DNA from: Mycobacterium sp. E2733 | GTDB lineage: Bacteria; Actinomycetota; Actinomycetes; Mycobacteriales; Mycobacteriaceae | Length of the DNA stretch: 64,000 bases | Assembly (NCBI RefSeq): GCF_001667585.1 | Contig: NZ_LZJZ01000015.1 | Span: 1-64,000 of the forward strand | Direction: 5' to 3' | Shown here: positions 34,484-44,785 of the stretch, in pieces | Layout: each line of letters begins with the position of its first letter | Position numbering within the stretch: position 1 is the first letter of the stretch | Made by a program: the position numbers and the translations under genes | Notes under the pieces: generated by a model | Seen by the model: only the letters and a program-made list of their open reading frames with translations | Databases searched by the model: none | What the model was told of the DNA's origin: nothing

Positions 34484-35920
34484 CTACGGGTTCCTGCGCG
34501 ATTGCCACCAGTTCAGCAGTTCGGCGGTTGCCTCGTCGGCCGTCAACGGCCCGCGCTCCAACCGCAGGTCTTTCAGGAAGCGCCATGCCTCGCCGACCTG
34601 TGGGCCCGCCGGGATGTCGAGCAGCTTCATGATCTGGTTGCCATCCAGGTCCGGACGTACGCGGGCCAGATCCTCTTGCGCGGCGAGCTCGCCGATCCGC
34701 GCCTCCAACCGGTCATAGCTGGCCTGCAGCCGCGCGGCCCGGCGCTTATTGCGGGTCGTGCAGTCGGCGCGCACCAGCTTGTGTAGCCGCGGCAGCAGCG
34801 GCCCGGCATCGGTGACGTATCGGCGCACCGCGGAATCGGTCCACTTCCCCTCGCCGTACCCGTGGAACCGCAGATGCAGATACACCAGCTGCGAGACGTC
34901 CTCGACCATCTGCTTCGAATACTTCAACGCCCGCAACCGTTTTCGGGCCATCTTGGCGCCGACCACTTCGTGGTGGTGGAAGCTCACGCCGCCGTTGGCT
35001 TCGTGCCGCCTGGTGGCGGGCTTGCCAATGTCGTGCAGCAGCGCGGCCCAGCGCAGCACCAGATCCGGCCCGTCGTCCTCCAGGGCGATCGCCTGCCGTA
35101 ACACCGTCAGCGAATGCTGGTAGACGTCCTTGTGTTGATGGTGTTCGTCGATGGCCATTTGCATGCCGCCGACCTCGGGCAGCACTACCCCACCCATGCC
35201 GGTCTGCACCAGCAGGTCGATGCCGGACACCGGGTCGTCGCCGAGAAGCAGCTTGTCCAGCTCGGCGGCCACCCGCTCGGCGCTGATCCGGGCCAGCTCC
35301 GGTGCCATCTCCTCGATCGCCTCGCGCACCCGCGGGGCGACGGCGAAGCCGAGCTGCGAAACGAACCGCGCGGCGCGCAGCATCCGCAGGGGGTCATCGC
35401 CGAAGGACACCGACGGAGCCGCCGGCGTGTCGAGCACCCGCTCACGCAGCGCCGCCAAACCGCCGAGGGGATCAAGGAATTCACCCGGTCCGTCTGGCGT
35501 GATACGCACGGCCATGGCGTTGGCGGTGAAATCGCGGCGCACCAAATCGTCTTCCAGGCGTTCGCCGTACTGCACCGCAGGTTTCCGGGAGACCTGGTCG
35601 TAGGCGTCGGCGCGGAAAGTGGTGATTTCCAAGCGATGCTCGCCCTTGCCGACACCGACGGTGCCGAAGTCGATGCCGGTGTCCCACAGGTTATCGGCCC
35701 ATCGGCGCAGGATCTCTTGAACCTGCTCGGGGCGGGCATCGGTGGTGAAGTCCAAGTCGGGACTCAGCCTGCCCAGCACGGCATCTCGCACCGAGCCACC
35801 GACGAGGTACAACTCGCGGCCCGCGGCGTCGAACGCGAAGCCCAACTCGCGCAACATGGGCGCATGTTGATTCAGGGCAACCGCGGCGGCGGCAAGCAGC
35901 TCGACATCGGCTTCGGACAC
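34484..35920 (-). CDS. pcnA: CCA tRNA nucleotidyltransferase / poly(A) polymerase family
   Basis: 478 residues. Adds or repairs the 3' CCA end of tRNAs. The head carries LYLVGGSVRDAVLGR and the catalytic carboxylates in SPDLDFTTDARPEQV near residue 55, with RRDFTANAMAVRI near 150 completing the class II nucleotidyltransferase head. The neck and body follow, and an HD-type phosphohydrolase domain is seen at RWAALLHDIGKPATR near 270 with FHHHEVVGAKMA. This layout matches mycobacterial PcnA (Rv3907c, ~480 residues). It is transcribed away from the divergent mutT4 operon. Confidence 0.95.
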   Translation of the reverse strand: MSEADVELLAAAAVALNQHAPMLRELGFAFDAAGRELYLVGGSVRDAVLGRLSPDLDFTTDARPEQVQEILRRWADNLWDTGIDFGTVGVGKGEHRLEITTFRADAYDQVSRKPAVQYGERLEDDLVRRDFTANAMAVRITPDGPGEFLDPLGGLAALRERVLDTPAAPSVSFGDDPLRMLRAARFVSQLGFAVAPRVREAIEEMAPELARISAERVAAELDKLLLGDDPVSGIDLLVQTGMGGVVLPEVGGMQMAIDEHHQHKDVYQHSLTVLRQAIALEDDGPDLVLRWAALLHDIGKPATRRHEANGGVSFHHHEVVGAKMARKRLRALKYSKQMVEDVSQLVYLHLRFHGYGEGKWTDSAVRRYVTDAGPLLPRLHKLVRADCTTRNKRRAARLQASYDRLEARIGELAAQEDLARVRPDLDGNQIMKLLDIPAGPQVGEAWRFLKDLRLERGPLTADEATAELLNWWQSRRNP

Positions 35921-36297
35921 GTTCGATCAGCCTAGTCGGACGCGCCCGAAAGGCCCGTGTGCGGAGCCTCGCACGTGCTGGCGGTGAATTGACCGGCCGA
36001 CGTCCGGCCGTGGCGTTACGGAAGGACTCGAAAGCAACCGCGTGTCGAGTTCTGAGCGAGTGAACTTCCTCCACGCCCGCGCCTGGCGTTCGGCGACATG
36101 GTCGGCACCTTTTGTCGTCCAACTGATCCTGGCAACCTCGCTTGTCGCCATGTGGCTGCTGGGTAGATGGCCGTTCGACGCGCATAGCGCGTACGCCGGT
36201 GAGCGCGCATGGATGCTGCCCGCCACCGTGCTAGTCGGAACGTCGAACAATCGCCATGGGCCGCTGACTTTCAGCAGTAGCGATAGTCCACGTCTTC

Positions 36298-36519
36298 GTG
36301 GGGGATTTCGTCACCTGGCTGTTTGTTCTACCGATGTGGCCCTTGGTATTTATCGTTCTCCCGGTAATGGCGGCGTCAGCGCAGTCGTCGCGGAATGATG
36401 ATTGGCAACCCGCCCGGGCCGCTCTCCCTCCTGATCTTCATTCCTGCTTTCGTTATCGCCGGAGCGATCGGCGCGATCTGATCAGAAACATTCGGCCGGA
36501 ACCTTCGCGCGCCCGCTAG
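36298..36519 (+). CDS. Possible small membrane protein
   Basis: 73 codons from a GTG. The first ~28 residues form a strongly hydrophobic helix ([20 protein letters not shown]); the rest is polar and Arg-rich and may be chance. No ribosome binding site is convincing. It overlaps the end of a longer frame (36042-36398) in another register. It could be a fragment of that gene after a frameshift. Confidence 0.25.
   Translation: MGDFVTWLFVLPMWPLVFIVLPVMAASAQSSRNDDWQPARAALPPDLHSCFRYRRSDRRDLIRNIRPEPSRAR
36395..36481 (+). CDS. Possible 28-residue membrane peptide
   Basis: 28 codons beginning ATGATG and overlapping the stop of the 36042-36398 frame (ATGA). [19 protein letters not shown] plus an Ala/Gly/Ile end forms one hydrophobic helix. 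The overlap geometry is that of translationally coupled genes, but the size makes it only a candidate. Confidence 0.25.
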   Translation: MMIGNPPGPLSLLIFIPAFVIAGAIGAI

Positions 36520-36547
36520 CGGCGAGTATGTCCTGGGAGACTATGGC

Positions 36548-37303
36548 GTGCCAGCTACTATCGCTTGGGTGTCGGACGGCGAACAAGGCAAGCCACGTAG
36601 GCGCCGGGGGCGGCGGCGCGGTCGCAGCGCTGCCGGTTCGACCGAGAACCAGACGAACGGCCAAGCCCCCGCCGACTCGACGGCGACGAAATCGCGCCGA
36701 TCCCGTTCGCCGCGCCGCGGACCGGACCGGCTGCGGACCGTGCACGAAACCTCCGCCGGAGGACTGGTCATCGACGGCCTCGACGGGCCCCGCGACTCTC
36801 AGGTCGCGGCGCTTATCGGCCGCATCGATCGCCGGGGCCGAATGCTGTGGTCGCTGCCCAAGGGACACATCGAACTCGGTGAGACCGCAGAGCAGACCGC
36901 TATAAGAGAAGTCGCCGAAGAGACCGGCATCCGCGGCAGCGTGCTGGCCGCGCTCGGACGCATCGACTACTGGTTCGTCACCGACGGCCGCCGGGTCCAC
37001 AAGACCGTGCACCACTATTTGATGCGCTTCTCCGGCGGCGAGTTGTCCGACGAGGACCTCGAAGTGGCCGAGGTGGCCTGGGTGCCGATGCACGAACTGC
37101 CGTCGAAGCTGGCCTACGCCGACGAACGTCGACTCGCCCGGGTGGCCCACGAGCTGATCGACAAGCTCCAAAACCACGGCCCCGCCGCTCTGCCGCCGCT
37201 GCCGCCCAGTTCTCCCCGGCGCCGCCCGCAGACGCACTCGCGCACCCGGCACGCCGACAAGCCGGCGACCAGCCGGAAGAACGGCCACGGGCCAGGGCCG
37301 TGA
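36548..37303 (+). CDS. mutT4: Nudix hydrolase MutT4
   Basis: 251 residues from a GTG with GGGAG nine bases upstream; the GTG at 36569 would give the N-terminus used for M. tuberculosis MutT4 (Rv3908). A basic Arg-rich N-terminal tail (~60 residues) precedes the Nudix domain. The Nudix box is [20 protein letters not shown] followed by TGI near residue 105, with all catalytic glutamates. The C-terminus is basic and Pro-rich. MutT family enzymes hydrolyse nucleoside diphosphate-linked compounds such as oxidised nucleotides. Its stop overlaps the next gene's start (GTGA), and the operon continues to murJ. Confidence 0.92.
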   Translation: MPATIAWVSDGEQGKPRRRRGRRRGRSAAGSTENQTNGQAPADSTATKSRRSRSPRRGPDRLRTVHETSAGGLVIDGLDGPRDSQVAALIGRIDRRGRMLWSLPKGHIELGETAEQTAIREVAEETGIRGSVLAALGRIDYWFVTDGRRVHKTVHHYLMRFSGGELSDEDLEVAEVAWVPMHELPSKLAYADERRLARVAHELIDKLQNHGPAALPPLPPSSPRRRPQTHSRTRHADKPATSRKNGHGPGP

Positions 37304-39681
37304 CGGCGCCCCGCCTCTGCTTGTTGCGCCTCGCGGCAGTGATCGGCATCGTGGCCGGGTTCGCGATGCTCACCGCGCCCGTCATGCCGCGCGCGGCCGC
37401 GGGCGAGCCGGGCGTGACACCGTTCGTCCGCGTCCGCATCGACCAAGTCACCCCAGATGTGGTCACCACGTCCAGCCAACCCGTCGTCACCGTCAGCGGC
37501 ATGGTGACCAACATCGGCGACCGCCCCGTCCGCGACGTCATGGTTCGGCTCGAACACGCCGGGGCGATCACCGCGTCCGCGGGATTGCGGACCACCCTGG
37601 ACGGCGAGACCGACGGGTATCAGGCGGCCGCCGATTTCCTCACGGTCGCTCCCGAACTGCAGCGCGGGCAGGAAGCCGGCTTCACCCTGTCCGCGCCGCT
37701 GCGCTCGTTGACCAAACAGTCCTTGGGGATCAGCAAGCCGGGCATCTATCCGGTCCTGGTCAACGTGAACGGCACACCCGACTACGGCGCCCCCGCCCGC
37801 CTCGACAACGCACGATTCCTGTTGCCGGTGGTCGGTGTACCCCCCGATCAGGGCGGTGATCTGGGCTCCGCCGTCGCGCCCGACACCTCCAAACCCGTGT
37901 GGATCACCATGTTGTGGCCCCTGGCAGACCGGCCCCGGCTGGCCCCCGGGGTGCCCGGCGGCACCATTCCGGTGCGTCTGGTCGACGACGACCTCGCCAC
38001 CTCGCTGGCCAGCGGCGGCCGGCTCGACATTTTGCTGTCCGCGGCCGAGGTCGCCACCAGCCACGACGTCGACCCGGACGGCGCGGTCGGCCGGGCGTTG
38101 TGCCTGGCCGTCGACCCCGACCTGCTCGTTACCGTCAACGCGATGACCGCGGGCTACGTGGTGTCCGATTCGCCCGAGGGCCCCGCCCAGCTACCGGGCA
38201 CCCCGACCCATCCGGGCGCCGGGCAGGCCGCCGCGGCCGAGTGGCTCAACCGGCTGCGCGCCCTGGCGCACCGCACCTGCGTCGCGCCGCTCCCCTACGC
38301 GCAAGCCGACCTGGACGCCCTGCAACGCGTCAACGATCGAGGGCTCAGCGCCGCCGCCACCACCGGCGTCAACAGCATCGTCGACCGCATTCTGGACGTC
38401 GCCTCCGTCCGCGGCGCGACGCTGTTGCCCGACGGCCCGCTGACCAACCGCGCGGTCAGCCTGCTGGGCGGCAACGAAAGCACCGTCGCCGTTGCCGCCG
38501 CCGAACTGTCCGCCGGGGAAGCGCAGGGATCCGCCGACGCGACCGTCGACACCGCGCCGCGGCGGCTGTCCGCGCAGGTGGTGGTTGCGCCGTTCGATCC
38601 GGCGGTGGGCGCCGCGCTGGCCGGGGCGGGAAGTTCCCCCTCCGCCCCCACCTACCTGGACCCGTCGCTGACCGTCCGGCTCGCGCACGACTCGGTCACC
38701 GCGCGCCGCCAGGACGCCTTGGGTTCGATGTTCTGGCACGCCTTGCGCCACGACGACGCGCCCCGCACCCAAGTCTTGGTCCCCCCGGCGACATGGAACC
38801 TGCAGGCCGACGACGCCCACGTCATCTTGACCGCCCTCACCACCTCCATCCGGTCCGGTCTTGCGGTACCGCGACCGCTTCCGGCGGTGGTCGCCGAAGC
38901 CGCGGCCCGCACCGAGCAGTCCGAGCCGGCGGGGGCTTACGCCTCCGTGCGCGGCCGATTCGGCGACGACGTCGCCGCCGCGGTGGCCGCTCAGGTCGGC
39001 CGGCTCTGGGGCCTGACGTCGGCGCTGAGCACCGACGAGCGCACTGGGCTGACCGGCATCCAGTACACCGCCCCGCTGCGCGAAGACATGCTGCGCGCGC
39101 TGAGCCAATCCGAACCGCCCGACACCCGTAACGGAATGGCCCAGCAGCGCCTGGCCGTCGTGGGCAAGACGATCAGCGACCTGTTCGGCGCGGTCACGAT
39201 CGTCAACCCGGGCGGCTCCTACACCCTGGCCACCGAGCACAGTCCCCTACCGCTGGCGTTGCACAACGGCCTGGCGGTTCCCATCCGCGTGCGGTTACAG
39301 GTCGACGCCCCGCCGGGGATGTCGGTCACCGACGTAGGCCAGATCGAATTGCCGCCGGGATACCTACCGCTGCGGGTGCCGATCGAAGTGAATTTCACCC
39401 AGCGCGTCGCCATCGACGTGACGCTGCGAACTCCGGAGGGCATGCGCCTGGGCGAGCCGGTTCGGCTGTCGGTGCATTCCAACGCCTACGGCAAGGTGCT
39501 GTTCGCGATCACCATGACGGCAGCGGCCGTGCTGGTATTGCTGGCCGGGCGGCGCCTGTGGCACCGCTTCCGCGGCCAGCCCGACCGCGCCGACCTGGAC
39601 CGGCCGGACCCACCCGGAGCCAGATTTACGCACGTGGACGGGCAGAACGACGATCGGGTCGAGCAAGAGCACCGAGTATGA
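37300..39681 (+). CDS. DUF6049-type exported membrane protein (Rv3909-like)
   Basis: 793 residues, close to Rv3909 (~802). A signal-like N-terminal helix ([19 protein letters not shown]) is followed by a ~720-residue extracytoplasmic domain with beta-rich ends ([19 protein letters not shown] near residue 65; [24 protein letters not shown] strands near 690). A C-terminal helix ([21 protein letters not shown]) and a short cytosolic tail end it. Its position between mutT4 and murJ, with four-base overlaps at both junctions, suggests a role in peptidoglycan or envelope assembly. No enzymatic motif was seen. Confidence 0.85.
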   Translation: MTAPRLCLLRLAAVIGIVAGFAMLTAPVMPRAAAGEPGVTPFVRVRIDQVTPDVVTTSSQPVVTVSGMVTNIGDRPVRDVMVRLEHAGAITASAGLRTTLDGETDGYQAAADFLTVAPELQRGQEAGFTLSAPLRSLTKQSLGISKPGIYPVLVNVNGTPDYGAPARLDNARFLLPVVGVPPDQGGDLGSAVAPDTSKPVWITMLWPLADRPRLAPGVPGGTIPVRLVDDDLATSLASGGRLDILLSAAEVATSHDVDPDGAVGRALCLAVDPDLLVTVNAMTAGYVVSDSPEGPAQLPGTPTHPGAGQAAAAEWLNRLRALAHRTCVAPLPYAQADLDALQRVNDRGLSAAATTGVNSIVDRILDVASVRGATLLPDGPLTNRAVSLLGGNESTVAVAAAELSAGEAQGSADATVDTAPRRLSAQVVVAPFDPAVGAALAGAGSSPSAPTYLDPSLTVRLAHDSVTARRQDALGSMFWHALRHDDAPRTQVLVPPATWNLQADDAHVILTALTTSIRSGLAVPRPLPAVVAEAAARTEQSEPAGAYASVRGRFGDDVAAAVAAQVGRLWGLTSALSTDERTGLTGIQYTAPLREDMLRALSQSEPPDTRNGMAQQRLAVVGKTISDLFGAVTIVNPGGSYTLATEHSPLPLALHNGLAVPIRVRLQVDAPPGMSVTDVGQIELPPGYLPLRVPIEVNFTQRVAIDVTLRTPEGMRLGEPVRLSVHSNAYGKVLFAITMTAAAVLVLLAGRRLWHRFRGQPDRADLDRPDPPGARFTHVDGQNDDRVEQEHRV

Positions 39682-42600
39682 ATTCCGCCCGCCGGCAGGC
39701 CGCGCCGCACCACCACCGCCCGCCACAGGCGCCGCGGCCACCCCGAATCCCGGGCTCGCCGCCCACGGGACCGCTGCCGCCCGTCCCCGCGGGGATCGAT
39801 CGCCGGCGACCCGAGTTGTCCGACGCCGCCCTCGTATCGCGGTCGTGGGCGATGGCGTTCGCTACGCTGGTCAGCCGGCTGACCGGCTTCGCCCGGATCG
39901 TACTGCTGGCGGCCATCCTCGGCGCCGCGCTGTCCAGCGCTTTCTCGGTGGCCAATCAACTGCCGAACCTGGTGGCCGCGCTGGTACTCGAGGCGACCTT
40001 CACCGCCATTTTCGTGCCGGTTCTGGCCCGCGCCGAACAGAACGACCCCGACGGCGGCGCCGCCTTCGTGCGGCGGCTGGTCACGCTGACGACCGCGCTG
40101 CTGGTGCTGGCGACCGCGTTGTCGGTGCTTGCCGCGCCGCTGCTGGTGCGGCTCATGCTCGGCCGCGCCCCGCAGGTCAACCAGCCACTGACCACCGCGT
40201 TCGCCTACTTGTTGCTCCCCCAGGTGCTGGCCTACGGCCTGACGTCGGTGTTCATGGCGATCCTCAACACCCGCAACGTGTTCGGGCCGACCGCATGGGC
40301 GCCGGTGGTCAACAACGTCGTCGCCCTCGCGACCTTGGCCGTCTACGCGGCCGTCCCCGGTGAGTTGTCCGTCGATCCGGTTCGGATGGGCAACACCAAG
40401 CTGCTGGTCCTGGGCATCGGCACCACGCTGGGCGTCTTCGCCCAGACCGCGGTGCTTCTGGTGGCGCTGCGCCGCCAGCGTGTTGACCTGCGGCCCCTGT
40501 GGGGAATCGACGAGCGACTCAAGCGTTTCGGCACGATGGCCGCCGCGATGGTGCTCTACGTGTTGATCAGCCAGCTCGGTCTGGTGGTCGGCAACCAGAT
40601 CGCCAGCACGGCGGCGGCCTCGGGCCCCGCGATCTACAACTACACCTGGCTGGTCCTCATGCTGCCGTTCGGCATGATCGGCGTGACCGTGCTGACCGTG
40701 GTGATGCCGCGGCTGAGCCGCAACGCCGCCGCCGACGACACCAAGGCCGTGCTTGCCGACCTGTCGCTGGCCACCCGCCTGACGCTGATCACGCTGATCC
40801 CGATCGTCGCGTTCATGACCGTCGGCGGTCCGGCGATCGGTAGCGCACTGTTCGCCTACGGCCACTTCGGCGGGGTCGACGCCGGGTACCTCGGGGCCGC
40901 GATCGCCCTGTCGGCGTTCACGCTGATCCCGTACGGGCTGGTGCTGCTACAGCTACGCGTCTTCTACGCGCGCGAGCAGCCCTGGACGCCGATCGTGATC
41001 ATCCTCGTCATCACGGCCGTCAAGATCGTCGGATCCGTGCTGGCGCCGCACCTCACCGGCGATCCCAAGCTGGTGGCCGGTTATCTGGGGCTGGCAAACG
41101 GCATCGGGTTTCTGGCCGGCGCGGTCATCGGTTACCTCTTGCTGCGGCACGCCCTGCTGCCGCAGGGCGGCCACCTGATTGGCAAAGACGAGCTGCGCAC
41201 CATCCTGGTGACGATCACCGCCTCGATGCTGGCTGGTTTGGTGGCCCATGTGGCCGACCGCCTGTTGCGACTCGACCTGCTGACCGCGCATGCCGGCGGC
41301 GCGGGCTCGTTGCTGCGCCTGCTCATCCTGGCAGTGATCATGCTGCCGATCATGGCGACGGTGATGCTCCGCGCGCGTGTCCCGGAGGCGCAGGCTGCAC
41401 TGGACGCCGTCAGACGCCGCCTCGGAGACCGTGCGGCGGTTACCCGCAAACCGATGACCCCGGATCGATCGTCCGGGCGGTCCCCGGTCACGTACCCTGA
41501 GCAGAGGAATTCGTCCCCGCCTGGGGTAAATGCGGTCCAGGAGCCGATCCGGCGCAGACCTCCGGAGCGGGCAATGCCAGCCCGGATAGCGAAAGGACCG
41601 GAGGTGACCGACCGCCCTGTCGAGAGTGCCGCGTCGGGTGCCGAGCTGCCACGACCGGTTGCCGACGACTTCCAACCCGACATCCCCGCCGACCACCCGC
41701 CCGAGCAGGCGGCCTCGCGCCCGTCCGACAAGCGCAACGGCGACGTTGCGCCCGAGTCGCGGGGCGGGCCGGCCCCCTTTGACGCGCCCCGCGACCGCGG
41801 CGGGGACCCGGCCGGAGACGACGTCCATTTGGTTCCCGGCGCTCGCATCGCCGGCGGCCGGTATCGCCTGCTGGTCTTCCACGGCGGCGCGCCGCCCCTG
41901 CAGTTCTGGCAGGCGCTGGACACCGCGCTGGATCGGCAGGTGGCGCTGACCTTCGTCGACCCCGACGGTGCATTGCCCGACGAGGTGCTGCAGGAAATCC
42001 TGTCCCGCACTCTGCGGCTCAGCCGCATCGACAAGCCCGGCGTCGCCCGGGTGCTCGACGTGGTCCACACCGGGCACGGTGGCCTGGTCGTCTCGGAGTG
42101 GGTGCGGGGCGGTTCGCTGCAGGAGGTGGCGGACACCGCGCCGTCGCCCGTCGGCGCCGTCCGGGCCATGCAGTCGTTGGCGGCGGCTGCCGACGCCGCC
42201 CACCGCGCCGGCGTCGCGTTGTCGATCGACCACCCGAGCCGGGTGCGCGTCAGCATCGAGGGCGACGTCGTGCTGGCGTATCCGGCGACCATGCCGGAGG
42301 CCAACCCGCAGGGCGACATCCGCGGGATCGGTGCCGCGCTGTATGCGCTGCTGGTCAACCGGTGGCCGCTCGCGGAGTCGAGCGTGCGCAGCGGGCTCGC
42401 CCCGGCGGGACGCGATTCGACGGGCCAGCCCGTGGAGCCGATGGTCATCGACCGCAGCATTCCCTTCCAGATCTCGGCCGTCGCGGTCCGCGCGGTTCAG
42501 GAGGACGGCGGGATACGCAGCGCGTCAACGCTTTTGAATCTCCTGCAACAAGCGACGGCGGTCGCCGACCGGACCGAGGTGCTTGGTCCGATCGACGATT

Positions 42601-43298
42601 CGCCGGCGCCGGCCACCGCCCGCGCGTCCGCGGGTCAGGACGAGGCGACCCTGGCGCGCCGACGCCGCAACGTGGTCATCGGCGTGGGTGCGGGACTTGT
42701 CGTCATCGTGGTGGCCCTGTTGGTGCTCGCGTCGGTGGTGAGCAAGATCTTCGGCAACGTCGGCGGCGGCCTCAACAAAGACGAGCTCGGACTGAACGGC
42801 CCCTCCTCCTCCACCTCGTCATCGGCCCCCAGTTCCGCGGCCGCAGGCAGTGTCGTCAAGCCGACCAAGGCCACGGTCTACGCCCCCGACGGGGATGCCG
42901 ACAACGCCGGCACGGCCGGGCAGGCGATCGACGGCGACCCCTCCACCGCATGGGCGACCGAGGTCTACACCGACGCGGTCCCGTTCCCCAGCTTCAAGCA
43001 GGGTGAAGGGCTAATGCTGCAGCTGCCCAGCGCCACCGTGGTCGGGCAGGTCACCATCGACACGCCCAGCAGCGGGACCAAGGTCGAGATTCGCTCGTCG
43101 GCCACGGCCTCCCCGGCGGCGCTGAACGACACCACGGTGCTGGCGCCCGCCTTCACGCTCAAGCCGGGTCACAACGTCATCCCGGTCCGCGCCGGTGCGC
43201 CGACGTCAAACCTCTTGGTGTGGATCTCCACGCTGGGAACCACCAACGGTAAGAGCCAGGCCGGCTTCTTCGAGATCACGGTCCAGGCCGCTTCCTGA
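39678..43298 (+). CDS. murJ: Lipid II flippase MurJ with pseudokinase and extracellular tail
   Basis: 1206 residues from the ATG at 39678, which overlaps the preceding stop (ATGA); Rv3910 has ~1184. Residues ~55-560 form the MurJ/MviN flippase with about 14 helices and the charged segment SRLTGFARIVLLAAILG near 70. A linker leads to a protein-kinase-like domain (~719-985; ARIAGGRYRLLVFHGGAPP), in which the catalytic HRD and DFG motifs are not recognisable, so it is a pseudokinase. A membrane helix (~998-1020) and an extracellular beta-rich domain to the end follow. In M. tuberculosis the phosphorylated pseudokinase recruits FhaA to limit peptidoglycan synthesis. Confidence 0.94.
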   Translation: MNSARRQAAPHHHRPPQAPRPPRIPGSPPTGPLPPVPAGIDRRRPELSDAALVSRSWAMAFATLVSRLTGFARIVLLAAILGAALSSAFSVANQLPNLVAALVLEATFTAIFVPVLARAEQNDPDGGAAFVRRLVTLTTALLVLATALSVLAAPLLVRLMLGRAPQVNQPLTTAFAYLLLPQVLAYGLTSVFMAILNTRNVFGPTAWAPVVNNVVALATLAVYAAVPGELSVDPVRMGNTKLLVLGIGTTLGVFAQTAVLLVALRRQRVDLRPLWGIDERLKRFGTMAAAMVLYVLISQLGLVVGNQIASTAAASGPAIYNYTWLVLMLPFGMIGVTVLTVVMPRLSRNAAADDTKAVLADLSLATRLTLITLIPIVAFMTVGGPAIGSALFAYGHFGGVDAGYLGAAIALSAFTLIPYGLVLLQLRVFYAREQPWTPIVIILVITAVKIVGSVLAPHLTGDPKLVAGYLGLANGIGFLAGAVIGYLLLRHALLPQGGHLIGKDELRTILVTITASMLAGLVAHVADRLLRLDLLTAHAGGAGSLLRLLILAVIMLPIMATVMLRARVPEAQAALDAVRRRLGDRAAVTRKPMTPDRSSGRSPVTYPEQRNSSPPGVNAVQEPIRRRPPERAMPARIAKGPEVTDRPVESAASGAELPRPVADDFQPDIPADHPPEQAASRPSDKRNGDVAPESRGGPAPFDAPRDRGGDPAGDDVHLVPGARIAGGRYRLLVFHGGAPPLQFWQALDTALDRQVALTFVDPDGALPDEVLQEILSRTLRLSRIDKPGVARVLDVVHTGHGGLVVSEWVRGGSLQEVADTAPSPVGAVRAMQSLAAAADAAHRAGVALSIDHPSRVRVSIEGDVVLAYPATMPEANPQGDIRGIGAALYALLVNRWPLAESSVRSGLAPAGRDSTGQPVEPMVIDRSIPFQISAVAVRAVQEDGGIRSASTLLNLLQQATAVADRTEVLGPIDDSPAPATARASAGQDEATLARRRRNVVIGVGAGLVVIVVALLVLASVVSKIFGNVGGGLNKDELGLNGPSSSTSSSAPSSAAAGSVVKPTKATVYAPDGDADNAGTAGQAIDGDPSTAWATEVYTDAVPFPSFKQGEGLMLQLPSATVVGQVTIDTPSSGTKVEIRSSATASPAALNDTTVLAPAFTLKPGHNVIPVRAGAPTSNLLVWISTLGTTNGKSQAGFFEITVQAAS

Positions 43299-43362
43299 CC
43301 GCGCTCACAGCGCCCCGCCGCGGTGAAGTGCCGCCCCGCAGCCGATTGGTTACTGTCCGGCC

Positions 43363-43974
43363 GTGGGCTCCCGGCGAGACATCCAGCGCGAACGCAGTGA
43401 TGCCGAGCTGCTGGCAGCCCACGTCGCCGGCGACCGGCACGCCTTCGGCGAGTTGTTCCTACGTCACCAGCGACAGCTGCACCGGCTGGCCCGGCTCACC
43501 ACGCGCACTGCCGAGGATGCCGAGGACGCGCTGCAGGACGCCATGCTCTCGGCGCACCGCGGCGCCGGGGCGTTTCGGCATGACGCCGCGGTCGGCAGCT
43601 GGCTGCACCGCATCGTCGTCAACGCCTGCCTGGACCGGCTGCGGCGCACCAAGGCCCATCCGACCGTCCCGCTCGAAGACGTCTACCCGGTGGCCGATCG
43701 CACGGCCCAGGTCGAGAACGCGATCGCGGTGCAACGCGCCTTGATGCGCCTTCCCGTCGAGCAGCGGGCCGCCGTGGTGGCCGTCGACATGCAGGGCTAC
43801 TCGGTGGCCGACACCGCCGCCCTGCTCGGCGTCGCCGAGGGCACCGTCAAGAGCCGATGCGCCCGGGCCCGCATGCGCCTCGCCGAGCTGCTGGGCTACC
43901 TCAAAGCCACGCCCGACCCGGGGCCACCCATGGCCGTCAAGCAGCGCATGACGGACACTGGGGCGGATGAGTGA
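43363..43974 (+). CDS. sigM: ECF RNA polymerase sigma factor SigM
   Basis: 203 residues from a GTG. Region 2 is seen at AFGELFLRHQRQLHRLARL and TAEDAEDALQDAMLSAHRG, then GSWLHRIVVNACLDRLRR. Region 4 covers RLPVEQRAAVVAVDMQGYSVADTAALLGVAEGTVKSRCARARMRL. Length and place after murJ match SigM (Rv3911), which controls Esx and surface-lipid genes in M. tuberculosis. The C-terminal ~20 residues are basic. The anti-sigma gene starts eight bases before its stop. Confidence 0.93.
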   Translation: MGSRRDIQRERSDAELLAAHVAGDRHAFGELFLRHQRQLHRLARLTTRTAEDAEDALQDAMLSAHRGAGAFRHDAAVGSWLHRIVVNACLDRLRRTKAHPTVPLEDVYPVADRTAQVENAIAVQRALMRLPVEQRAAVVAVDMQGYSVADTAALLGVAEGTVKSRCARARMRLAELLGYLKATPDPGPPMAVKQRMTDTGADE

Positions 43975-44695
43975 AGCCGACGACGAAGCCGACGAGCCGC
44001 CCCTGACGGTTGAGCTTCTCGCCGACCTGCAAGCCGGGCTGCTGGACGACGAATCCGCCGCCCGCGTACGTCGACGGGTCCGCGATGACCCGCAGGCCGA
44101 GCAGATTCTGCGCGCCCTCACCCGGGCGCGCTGCGACGTCGCCACGCTGCGGGCCGGCCCGGCACCCGAAGTCCCGCCCGAGGTCACCGCACGCATCTCG
44201 GCAGCCCTGGCCTCGGCGGAGGCAAATGAGCCGGTCGCCCACTCGGCCCGGCCCCGGGTCCGGCCCGCGCGGGTCGTCGCCATGGTGGCGGGCGTGGGCG
44301 CGCTGCTCGCGGCGGTGGGGGTGGGCACCGCGGCGCTGATCACCGCCCCGGAGCCCGCTCCCAGCACCCCGGTCACCGCCGAGCACATCACCGTGTCGAC
44401 CCCGCCGATGGTGGTCCCGCTGTCGCAGGACGAGATCCTGGGCCTGCTCAACCAGAGCCCGGATTACGGCCCCCTCGACGACCCGGCCCGGCGCGCCTCC
44501 TGCCTCACCGGCCTGGGCTACCCGGCATCCACGCAGGTGCTCGGCGCGCGCCGGGTCGAGATCAACGCCCGCCCTGGCGTCGTGCTGGTGGTGGCCGGCG
44601 ATACTCCCCACAGCCTGGCGGTCTACGCGGTCGCGCTGAACTGCAGCGCCGCCGATACCGGCTTGTTGGCCAACACCGAAGTCCCCCGCCCCTAG
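43967..44695 (+). CDS. rsmA: Anti-sigma factor of SigM (RsmA-like)
   Basis: 242 residues. The acidic N-terminal ~75 residues resemble an anti-sigma domain (LTVELLADLQAGLLDDESAARVRRRV), followed by one membrane helix near residue 100 (VVAMVAGVGALLAAVGVGTAALI) and an extracytoplasmic C-terminal domain with two cysteines (RRASCLTGLGYP and ALNCSAAD). The layout and 8-bp overlap with sigM match Rv3912. It holds SigM at the membrane until a signal releases it. Confidence 0.85.
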   Translation: MSEADDEADEPPLTVELLADLQAGLLDDESAARVRRRVRDDPQAEQILRALTRARCDVATLRAGPAPEVPPEVTARISAALASAEANEPVAHSARPRVRPARVVAMVAGVGALLAAVGVGTAALITAPEPAPSTPVTAEHITVSTPPMVVPLSQDEILGLLNQSPDYGPLDDPARRASCLTGLGYPASTQVLGARRVEINARPGVVLVVAGDTPHSLAVYAVALNCSAADTGLLANTEVPRP

Positions 44696-44722
44696 TGTGG
44701 TGCCATGGGTTGTCCGACACCC

Positions 44723-44750
44723 GGGAACAGCCGTGCCTACGCTGGCGTTT
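44723..44750 (+). promoter_or_regulatory. Candidate SigH-type promoter of trxB
   Basis: GGGAACA at 44723-44729 and CGTTT at 44746-44750, 16 bases apart, fit the GGGAACA/CGTT pattern of SigH-type ECF promoters. They lie 36 bases before the trxB start. SigH control of the thioredoxin reductase gene under disulfide stress is established in M. tuberculosis. Confidence 0.55.
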
Positions 44751-44785
44751 GTACGAATCCAGGGACGATCGTTTGAAAGGGTTCT

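Larger units (their letters stand above)
35921..36547. other. Intergenic stretch between pcnA and mutT4 with tiny hydrophobic frames
   Basis: 627 bases between divergent core genes. The plus strand holds three overlapping frames with hydrophobic segments: 36042-36398 (membrane-like WSAPFVVQLILATSLVAMWLL), 36298-36519 ([20 protein letters not shown]) and 36395-36481. None matches a known family. They could be separate micro-proteins or one membrane gene broken by frameshifts. Promoters for pcnA and mutT4 must also lie here. Confidence 0.5.
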
